A stretch of DNA of 8,034 bases from NCBI GenBank assembly GCA_014378085.1, contig JACMOJ010000327.1, forward strand, positions 1 to 8,034, given 5' to 3'. The translations under genes were made by a program, and so were the position numbers. This DNA comes from Burkholderiales bacterium. GTDB lineage: Bacteria; Pseudomonadota; Gammaproteobacteria; Burkholderiales; Usitatibacteraceae. The notes under the pieces are model-generated. The model ran no database searches. It saw only the letters and a list, made by a program, of their open reading frames with translations, and was not told where the DNA came from. Shown piece by piece: positions 1-7,034 of the stretch; position 1 is the first letter of the stretch; each line of letters begins with the position of its first letter.

Positions 1-20
1 GGGACTTCGGTTTGGCGCGG

Positions 21-1880
21 CTAGGCCTTCGCCGCCTTCACCCATTTCACGTTGCCAATTGACAGCCCGGCGATTTTTTTCTTACCACCGTAAATAAGAT
101 TGACAATGCCACGAGACACCATCACTGCTGAAAAGATGGACGTCAAGATTCCCAAGCAATGTACGACCGCAAATCCACGCACTGGCCCCGAGCCCCAGAT
201 TAATAGTGCAAGACCCGCGATCAGGGTAGTGATGTTCGAATCGATAATCGTGTCAAGCGCTCGTTCATAGCCGGTCTGGATTGCCATCTGCGGCGACATG
301 CCGTTGCGCAGCTCTTCACGGATACGCTCATTGATGAGTACGTTTGCATCAATGGCCATGCCGAGCGTCAAGGCGATCGCCGCAATGCCTGGCAGTGTGA
401 GGGTTGCTTGCAGCATCGAAAGCAGCGCAATCAAGAACAACAGGTTCGCCGCGAGAGAAATAACCGAGACCACACCGAACAGCGCGTAGTAAATAACCAT
501 AAATACGGTGATCAGCGCAAAACCAAACAACAACGAGTTTTTGCCTTTGTCGATGTTTTCAGCACCCAAGCTGGGACCGATGGTGCGTTCCTCAATGATT
601 TCCATCGGCGCGGCAAGCGCGCCAGCACGCATTAACAAAGCCAGATTCTTTGCTTCCAACGAACTGGAAATACCCGTTATCTGGAAAGTTGCACCTAGCT
701 CGCTTTGAATCGTCGGCCAGCTCAGCACTTCAGGCTTACCCTTTTCGATCAGAATCACCGCCATGTTCTTGCCGACGTTTTCACGGGTGGCCAAGGTCAT
801 CGCCCGGCCGCCAGCACCATCTAGCCTTACTGTCACGTTGGGCCGGTTGCCCTGTTGGGTATCAAAACCCGGCTGCGCGTCGGTAACTTTGTCGCCCGTC
901 ACGATAATCTGTTTACGAACAATAACAATCTCACCGCTAGCGCCAATCATTTTCTCGGTGTTAAACGGCGCCGGCTCATTTCGAAACTGCTCGAACGAGC
1001 GACCACCCGCAGCGTGCTCTTCGGCGACCATCCTAAACTCAAGTGTTGCGGTACGACCAATAACGTCCTTCGCGCGGGTTGGATCAGTCACGCCAGCTAA
1101 TTGAATAAGAATACGATCAACGCCCTGCTGCTGCACGATGGGCTCCGATACACCCAATTCGTTCACGCGCTTGCGAAGTGCGGTGATATTTTGCTGTAAG
1201 GCGGCTTCCTGAAGCTTAAACACAGTCTCAGGCTTCATGGTCAAGCTGACGACGATTTCTTCACCTTGCGTTGTATCCTTGATCGCCAGATCCGCGTACT
1301 GTGCGCCGAGTTCTTTCAACGCTTTATCGGCTTCAGTCCGATCCTTAAAGCGCACAACAACATTGTTACCGTCGCGCGAGATACCCGAATAGAACACTTT
1401 CTTATCCCTCAGCAAGGCGCGTGATTCACCGAGGTACCGATCAACCGCCTTATCCACCGCAGCTTTCATATCGACCTGCATCAGAAAGTGCACACCGCCG
1501 CGCAGGTCTAGGCCAAGATACATTGGCAGGGCATTTATCTTGGTCAACCAAGCCGGCGAATTGGACAGATTGAACAATGCCGCGACATACCCCTCGCCCA
1601 ACGCCGACTGAATAGCATCACGAGCTTTGAACTGGGTATCGGTATCCTTAAATTTGATACGCAACGTTTCGCCTTGCAGATCCACGCCGTCGTTCGCAAA
1701 GTTTGCTGCCTTTAGCGCATCCGTCACGCGCGTCTGCAAACCGGCGTCTACCTTATTGGTACGCAGTCCGGACACCTGCACGGCAGGAGATTCACCAAAC
1801 AAATTGGGGACGGTGTAAACAAACGCGACCACAAGTGCAACGGTGATCAGGGCGTATTTCCAAGCAGGATACTTATTCAT
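21..1880 (-). CDS. secD: Protein translocase subunit SecD
   Basis: SecD pairs with SecF as a proton-driven membrane machine that helps SecYEG pull secreted proteins across the inner membrane. The protein has 619 residues, close to the roughly 615 of E. coli SecD. A first membrane segment lies at about residues 8-27, followed by a large periplasmic region with the family motif DLRGG at 125-129. Five more hydrophobic segments lie between about 449 and 595. Family-typical stretches are visible at 418-439 (RAG...GPSLG), 507-525 (GMAIDANVLINERIREELR, with the membrane aspartate D511) and 543-553 (DTIIDSNITTL). The ATG start has a good ribosome site, GAGG at 1886-1889 with a 5-base spacer. It lies 65 bases after yajC in the same direction, so the two are probably co-transcribed. 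Only 20 bases follow the stop, so the expected secF is outside the window. Nothing looks damaged. Confidence 0.97.
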   Translation of the reverse strand: MNKYPAWKYALITVALVVAFVYTVPNLFGESPAVQVSGLRTNKVDAGLQTRVTDALKAANFANDGVDLQGETLRIKFKDTDTQFKARDAIQSALGEGYVAALFNLSNSPAWLTKINALPMYLGLDLRGGVHFLMQVDMKAAVDKAVDRYLGESRALLRDKKVFYSGISRDGNNVVVRFKDRTEADKALKELGAQYADLAIKDTTQGEEIVVSLTMKPETVFKLQEAALQQNITALRKRVNELGVSEPIVQQQGVDRILIQLAGVTDPTRAKDVIGRTATLEFRMVAEEHAAGGRSFEQFRNEPAPFNTEKMIGASGEIVIVRKQIIVTGDKVTDAQPGFDTQQGNRPNVTVRLDGAGGRAMTLATRENVGKNMAVILIEKGKPEVLSWPTIQSELGATFQITGISSSLEAKNLALLMRAGALAAPMEIIEERTIGPSLGAENIDKGKNSLLFGFALITVFMVIYYALFGVVSVISLAANLLFLIALLSMLQATLTLPGIAAIALTLGMAIDANVLINERIREELRNGMSPQMAIQTGYERALDTIIDSNITTLIAGLALLIWGSGPVRGFAVVHCLGILTSIFSAVMVSRGIVNLIYGGKKKIAGLSIGNVKWVKAAKA

Positions 1881-1945
1881 TCAAACCTCAGCCAGTCGAT
1901 ATCATGCACGCGACGAGCGATACAGCTCGGCGCGGCAACGCATTA

Positions 1946-2269
1946 CTACTTCGTTACGTCGTTGAAAGTACCTTTGGGCAGCAACATGGTCACCGCCTGC
2001 TTTTGCAAATGCAAGACCTTACCATCACCCACTTCCAAGCCGATATACCCGTCACCCACTTTCGTAATGCGACCAATGATGCCAACGGCAATGACTTCGT
2101 CGCCTTTTTGCAATCCATCGACCATAGATTTTTGCTCTTTGGCTTTCTTCATCTGTGGACGGATCATGAGGAAATAGAGCAGGATAAACATCAACAAAAT
2201 TGGCAGCAAACCAATCAACGTGTCACCGCCTGATGCCTGAGCGGTTTGCGCGTGTGCGAGGCTAATCAT
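1946..2269 (-). CDS. yajC: Sec translocon accessory subunit YajC
   Basis: YajC is a small inner-membrane protein that associates with SecD-SecF and the YidC/SecYEG holotranslocon; it is usually dispensable. This one has 107 residues, against about 110 in E. coli. A single membrane segment lies at about residues 18-36 and runs into the family signature MIRPQMKKAKEQ. The cytosolic part (about 48-107) has the usual GLQKGDEV, GIIGRI and a VLHLQKQAV-like stretch. The ATG is well supported by GGAG at 2276-2279 with a 6-base spacer. It sits upstream of secD as in other proteobacteria. It is separated from tgt by an unusually long 276 bases that may carry its own promoter. Confidence 0.95.
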   Translation of the reverse strand: MISLAHAQTAQASGGDTLIGLLPILLMFILLYFLMIRPQMKKAKEQKSMVDGLQKGDEVIAVGIIGRITKVGDGYIGLEVGDGKVLHLQKQAVTMLLPKGTFNDVTK

Positions 2270-2415
2270 AAAACTCTCCGATGTAAATTAGGGTGTTCGC
2301 GCTCAACCAAAATGAGCAGCTCGCGAGGGGAAGGTTGGGAATTACAGGTCAAGGCAAAAGACCTCGGCGGACTCCTACGCCTAACTTGGGCTGTAGTCAC
2401 AAAAATCAACCTAAA

Positions 2416-2421
2416 ATTATA
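2416..2421 (-). promoter_or_regulatory. Candidate -10 box for yajC-secD
   Basis: On the minus strand these bases read TATAAT, a perfect sigma-70 type -10 hexamer, about 150 bases upstream of the yajC ATG. The hexamer 17 bases upstream reads GGGGAG, which is a poor -35, and there is no TG extension. A promoter here would let yajC-secD be expressed independently of tgt, which would fit the long gap. The weak -35 makes this tentative. Confidence 0.3.
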
Positions 2422-2463
2422 GCGGATTCAGGCAATCTCTCCCCGGTGGGCTACCGCCAGCCT

Positions 2464-2479
2464 GATTGCGCGGGCAATC
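2464..2479. other. Perfect 6-bp hairpin downstream of tgt
   Basis: GATTGC and GCAATC form a perfect 6-bp stem around a 4-base GCGG loop, about 67 bases past the tgt stop. On the minus strand it is not followed by a run of T, so it is not a canonical intrinsic terminator. It may protect the 3' end of the tgt message or be a protein-binding dyad. A nearby second copy of GCAATC at 2432-2437 is in direct orientation to the right arm. Confidence 0.3.
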
Positions 2480-2489
2480 TGGATCTGGA

Positions 2490-2505
2490 CTGTGCATATA
2501 CACAG
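2490..2505. promoter_or_regulatory. LexA-type SOS box candidate
   Basis: The sequence CTGTGCATATACACAG matches the beta/gammaproteobacterial LexA box pattern CTGT-N8-ACAG, has an AT-alternating centre, and is palindromic over CTGTG/CACAG. It sits between tgt and yajC, about 70 bases upstream of the candidate yajC -10 and 220 bases from the yajC start. No DNA-damage gene is adjacent on either strand, so the target is unclear. An 8-base fixed pattern can occur by chance in a window of this size. Confidence 0.35.
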
Positions 2506-2515
2506 ACATACTCAT

Positions 2516-2539
2516 ACACCGATGCACCGATATGCCGAT
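2516..2539. repeat. Imperfect 8-base tandem repeat, three copies
   Basis: Three consecutive units read ACACCGAT, GCACCGAT and ATGCCGAT, ending six bases before the last base of the tgt stop codon at 2546. It is non-coding and has no obvious role. It could reflect slippage. Confidence 0.45.
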
Positions 2540-2545
2540 ACGGCT

Positions 2546-3685
<1,140 letters not shown>

Positions 3686-3766
3686 TTACAAAAATCAAAA
3701 GCCGTCGAGACAGCAAATCCGCTCACCAGCGTACCCAATCGCAAACTTTGTAGCGCCTGCGCGCCG

Positions 3767-3776
3767 ACAAATTTGT
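3767..3776. other. Perfect palindrome in the divergent intergenic region
   Basis: ACAAATTTGT is a perfect 10-base palindrome between the divergent tgt and HD-GYP genes, about 45 bases upstream of the candidate -35. It is flanked by GCC and GGC with one unpaired G, and lies inside a wider GTAGC/GCTAC inverted repeat (3750-3754 and 3778-3782). It could be an operator for either gene or a cruciform. No regulator family is recognised. Confidence 0.3.
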
Positions 3777-3820
3777 GGCTACGCCAGCACCAATTTGAAC
3801 AGAACTAACTGCGTGTGTCG

Positions 3821-3850
3821 TGGTCAGCATCTTCCCACGTTGGTTATACT
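3821..3850 (+). promoter_or_regulatory. Candidate sigma-70 promoter for the HD-GYP gene
   Basis: TGGTCA (3821-3826, 4 of 6 matches to TTGACA) is followed after 18 bases by TATACT (3845-3850, 5 of 6 matches to TATAAT). A transcript would start near 3857, about 70 bases before the preferred ATG at 3926. It is the best promoter I see in the divergent region and could serve the whole plus-strand gene set. I found no equally good promoter for tgt on the other strand. Confidence 0.45.
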
Positions 3851-3925
3851 GAAAAAAATTGTTAGCCATTTGGTTCGGTGCAGTACACTCAACAAGTTAA
3901 AAACGTTACCGGAACCGTTGCTTCT

Positions 3926-5593
3926 ATGCTGCAAAAAACTGCTGTTAAGGACTTGAAGGTTGGCATGTTTATCGCCGACCTTGATCGCCCCTGGATGGAT
4001 ACCCCATTCCTGCTACAGGGTTTTGTGCTGGAAAATGCGCAACAAATCGGCGAGGTGCGCGCCCATTGCCAGTGGGTATTGGTCGATCCAATGCGTTCCA
4101 GTGGGCCTGAGTATGAACAAAAACCGCAGAAGAAAGAGCCGCCCAAAAAACGGGATCTCGGGACCGGCCCGATTGTTTCGGTGAATCGAACCGCAGCGCC
4201 AAAGCCACTGACAATCGACGAAATACGCGCGGCGAGCAAGGCGCAGGCTGCCGCGCGCTCCAGCGGTGACAGCACCAATCCAGACGCGAGTGGCGCCCTT
4301 CGGGCATCTAATTCGGAAAAGCTCTCGGCCGCTGGCAATCAACGCGCCAAGCTCGGTAAATTCGCCTTGCCGATCAGCCAGCGAGACGCTGAAAGCCCGA
4401 CTTCCGCGCCCTCGCCACGACCCGGCTTGGCACCGGCGAGGGCTTCGCTCGGCGGCAAGGACCGCGGGGAATCCGGTGGTCTGCGCGGGTTGTTTGGCCA
4501 ACTCAAGCAAGACGTGAAGAATTTGTTTTCCTCAGAGCCAAAGGACGACCTCGACTACGATCAATACGATGCGAAAGGTAGCGCGCCGCCGCCAATGGAG
4601 CGCCCGTCATTTATTCCTGAAAACGTGCAGCTCACGATATATGAGGATGTACAAGCGGTCGAATCCGAGTTAGGCGCAGCGACCACAGCGTTTACGAAGA
4701 CACAAGATCTGTTGCAGCGAGTCGTCGCCGATATACGTTCCGGCAATCAGGTGCAGATGCAAGTCGTTGAAAGCGTCATTGAGGATATGGTCGACAGCAT
4801 GGTGCGCAACCCCGACGCCATGATGTGGGTCGCGCGTATGCGTGAGCAGAGTACGGTGGCCTACGACCATGGCCTAAGTGTCGCCATCAATTTAGTCGCA
4901 TTTGGTCGACATCTCGGATTTCCGAAGGAGCAGCTGGGTTCCCTCGGCGTCATGGGTCTGCTGCTCGATATCGGCAAGATCCGTATCCCAAAGGAAATGC
5001 TCGAAAAAAACACCACCCTCACTGCGGAAGAGTTTAAGGAAATGAAGCGCCATGTGACGTACAGCATGGAAATCCTAAGCCAAACACCAAGCGTTAAAAC
5101 CGATGTGAGTGAAGGTGTCGCCCAACACCATGAGCGTATGGACGGCTCTGGTTACCCCCGTGGCTTGGCTGGCAAGAACATCAGCATATACGGCAAGATG
5201 TCCGCCATTGCCGACACCTATGCTGCCATCACGAAAAAGCGCCCCTACGCTGAACCCGCATCTCCCCACGAGGCGTTGCAAATGCTCTCAAACTGGAGCG
5301 GCACTTTGTTTCAGGCCGACATGGTGGAACACTTCATCCAATCGATCGGTGTTTTTCCAGTCGGCAGCCTGATAGAACTATCAACTGGTGAGGTTGCTGT
5401 CATCGTTTCGCACAATAAGCAGAAACGCCTTCGGCCAAAGGTTCTCGTGGTGACCGATCCAGACAAATCGCCGCGCAAACATCCCAGCGTGAAGGATTTG
5501 ATCTATGACGTTTCCGAAAATCCCGTATTCATCAAACGTGGATTGGCAAGCAATGCGTTCGGCATCGATCCGAGCGAGTATTACCTGACATAA
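3926..5593 (+). CDS. DUF3391/HD-GYP protein with altered HD motif
   Basis: HD-GYP domains hydrolyse the second messenger cyclic-di-GMP at a di- or tri-iron site. Numbering is for the ATG at 3926 (555 residues). The N-terminus MLQKTAVKDLKVGMFI looks like the start of DUF3391 proteins. A GTG at 3878 would add 16 residues but has no ribosome site; the ATG has only a weak GGAA. After residue 60 comes a Pro/Ala/Ser/Lys-rich linker to about 224, probably disordered. The HD-GYP domain (about 234-480) keeps H315, D348, K351, H376, the HHERMDGSGYP block at 401-411, D430 and RPY. The histidine of the HD pair is leucine, L347 (LLLDIGK; codon CTC at 4964-4966, one base from CAC), so metal binding and catalysis are doubtful. 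No membrane segment is seen. It heads a plus-strand set with an EAL gene and nei. Confidence 0.9.
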   Translation: MLQKTAVKDLKVGMFIADLDRPWMDTPFLLQGFVLENAQQIGEVRAHCQWVLVDPMRSSGPEYEQKPQKKEPPKKRDLGTGPIVSVNRTAAPKPLTIDEIRAASKAQAAARSSGDSTNPDASGALRASNSEKLSAAGNQRAKLGKFALPISQRDAESPTSAPSPRPGLAPARASLGGKDRGESGGLRGLFGQLKQDVKNLFSSEPKDDLDYDQYDAKGSAPPPMERPSFIPENVQLTIYEDVQAVESELGAATTAFTKTQDLLQRVVADIRSGNQVQMQVVESVIEDMVDSMVRNPDAMMWVARMREQSTVAYDHGLSVAINLVAFGRHLGFPKEQLGSLGVMGLLLDIGKIRIPKEMLEKNTTLTAEEFKEMKRHVTYSMEILSQTPSVKTDVSEGVAQHHERMDGSGYPRGLAGKNISIYGKMSAIADTYAAITKKRPYAEPASPHEALQMLSNWSGTLFQADMVEHFIQSIGVFPVGSLIELSTGEVAVIVSHNKQKRLRPKVLVVTDPDKSPRKHPSVKDLIYDVSENPVFIKRGLASNAFGIDPSEYYLT

Positions 5594-5606
5594 CCCACCC
5601 ATTAAT

Positions 5607-5642
5607 ATCGCTACCGTTATCGTTACCGTTATCGCTACCACT
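5607..5642. repeat. 12-base tandem repeat between HD-GYP and EAL genes
   Basis: Three units read ATCGCTACCGTT, ATCGTTACCGTT and ATCGCTACCACT. They fill half of the 70-base gap between the HD-GYP stop and the ATG at 5664. The rest is C-rich with no purine-rich ribosome site. The repeat could vary in copy number and change the spacing between the two genes. It has no recognisable terminator form. Confidence 0.75.
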
Positions 5643-5663
5643 GCCCCACCCCCATCCAACTTC

Positions 5664-7022
5664 ATGACCGATTCAGACCCGCCACAACAGCCAATCCCGT
5701 CCGCGCCGCGGCTAGAAACCGCGATGCGGACGCACGAAGCCGCTGAGGCCGCGGCGCCGCATGAGCACTTCTCCGTCACCCGCCAAGGTTTGGTTGCCGC
5801 GATTGCTAATGCAATTCAATTCGGACGTTTGTCGCAGCGCGCCGTCGCGCTGCTAATGGTGCAACTCGTGCGCTCGGACAAACTTGAAGCGGTGGTGGGA
5901 ACGCCGACACTCGAAATCATGAAGCACGCGCTGCGTCGGCTCCCCGGGGCGCTCCGTGCCGCAGATCGCGCCGTGGCGGTGTCTGAGGACAAGATTGCCA
6001 TCTTGCTGCCAAACCTCAAAAGCGCGATGCAGGCGCGGCTCGCGGCAGGCAAAATCCAGCGCACCCTTGAGCAAGGTTTTACGGTCGACGGCCAAAAGGT
6101 ATTGGTGCGGCCGGTAGTGGGCATCGCAACCTACCCAGAACACGCGGAGCTGGCAGAGGAGCTCATCGTCCACAGCGATATCGCGGTGGGAATCGCCAAT
6201 CAGCGTGATCTCGCGCAACACGTTTTTGAAGCGGAAGACCGGCGCGATTCTGACATCTACTTAGGCCTCGAAGCACCGCTTCGAGAGGCGCTTCGTACCA
6301 ACCAACTGGAACTGCACTTTCAGCCGCAGATCGACGTCGCAACCGGCAAGGCAGTCTCCGCGGAGGCATTGCTGCGCTGGAACGCACCTGATTTTGGAAT
6401 GGTTTCACCGGCAACCGTGATTCGGATCGCCGAGGCGAGTGGCATCGTCGGCGCGGTCACTGCCTGGGTGATCAACACCGCCCTTCGACAACAAGCGGAT
6501 TGGTTGAAGCGTGGCCTTCTGGTGAAGCTTAGCCTTAACCTATCGACACTGAACTTAACCGACGTCGAATTGCCCGATGCCGTACAGCAGGCGCTCGGCA
6601 CTTGGAATACGGAGCCGTCCACCATCACCTTTGAGATTACAGAAAGTGCGACGGTCAGCGATTCGGTGCGCTCGGCAGAAATTCTTGTCAGGCTTAAAGA
6701 GCTTGGCGTAAAACTTGCCATCGATGATTTTGGTACCGGTTATTCGTCATTGTCTTATTTGAAAAATTTTCCGCTTGATGAACTGAAGATCGACAGGCTC
6801 TTTATCCAGCAATTAAAGTCCTCCGTGGCCGATCAGAAAATCGTGAAGTCGGTCATCGCACTTTCCCACGATTTCGGCATGAAGGTGGTTGCGGAAGGTG
6901 TCGAAGATGACGCGACATTTCGCGAACTGAAAAAGCTTGGCTGCGACCTCGTCCAAGGGTATGCCTACAGCCCTGCGCTTGCGCCGAGCACCTTCATTGA
7001 CTGGTTTCAGAAACATTGTTGA
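5664..7022 (+). CDS. Degenerate GGDEF-EAL cyclic-di-GMP phosphodiesterase
   Basis: EAL domains cut cyclic-di-GMP to linear pGpG. The protein has 452 residues and no membrane segment. Residues about 55-190 have the fold pattern of a GGDEF domain (VGIATYPEHAELAEELIVHSDIAVG matches its C-terminal half). The signature is SEDKI at 107-111 in place of GGDEF, and the usual D.FK..ND stretch is missing, so it should make no cyclic-di-GMP. The EAL domain (about 200-450) looks fully active: E234 (EALLRW), N292 (SLNLS), EITES at 324-328, D354-D355 (DDFGTGY), K375 (LKID), E411 (AEGVE) and Q431 (QGYAYS). The degenerate half may be a regulatory or GTP-sensing domain; that is inference. The ATG at 5664 has no clear ribosome site; a second ATG at 5724 would remove 20 poorly conserved residues. 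It follows the HD-GYP gene by 70 bases. Confidence 0.93.
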   Translation: MTDSDPPQQPIPSAPRLETAMRTHEAAEAAAPHEHFSVTRQGLVAAIANAIQFGRLSQRAVALLMVQLVRSDKLEAVVGTPTLEIMKHALRRLPGALRAADRAVAVSEDKIAILLPNLKSAMQARLAAGKIQRTLEQGFTVDGQKVLVRPVVGIATYPEHAELAEELIVHSDIAVGIANQRDLAQHVFEAEDRRDSDIYLGLEAPLREALRTNQLELHFQPQIDVATGKAVSAEALLRWNAPDFGMVSPATVIRIAEASGIVGAVTAWVINTALRQQADWLKRGLLVKLSLNLSTLNLTDVELPDAVQQALGTWNTEPSTITFEITESATVSDSVRSAEILVRLKELGVKLAIDDFGTGYSSLSYLKNFPLDELKIDRLFIQQLKSSVADQKIVKSVIALSHDFGMKVVAEGVEDDATFRELKKLGCDLVQGYAYSPALAPSTFIDWFQKHC

Positions 7023-7034
7023 CCAATTAAACTG

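Larger units (their letters stand above)
2270..2545. other. Long tgt-yajC intergenic region
   Basis: These 276 bases separate tgt from yajC, which are usually much closer in related operons. I see no convincing gene in either direction. Contents read along the plus strand: a palindrome CTCGCGAG near 2321; an AGGTC/GACCT inverted repeat at 2346-2350 and 2360-2364 with a 9-base loop; a minus-strand TATAAT at 2416-2421; the 8-mer GGCAATCT at 2431-2438 and again at 2473-2480, with an inverted GATTGC at 2464-2469; a LexA-type palindrome at 2490-2505; and an 8-base tandem repeat at 2516-2539. The region could be a long leader for yajC-secDF or the remnant of lost sequence. Confidence 0.6.

Noticed and set aside
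1904..2233. Plus-strand open frame of 109 codons opposite yajC
   Set aside because: It is antisense to yajC, which has a good ribosome site and clear family motifs.
3889..4510. Minus-strand open frames opposite the HD-GYP gene linker
   Set aside because: They are shadows of GC-rich, low-complexity coding sequence on the plus strand, with no family resemblance.
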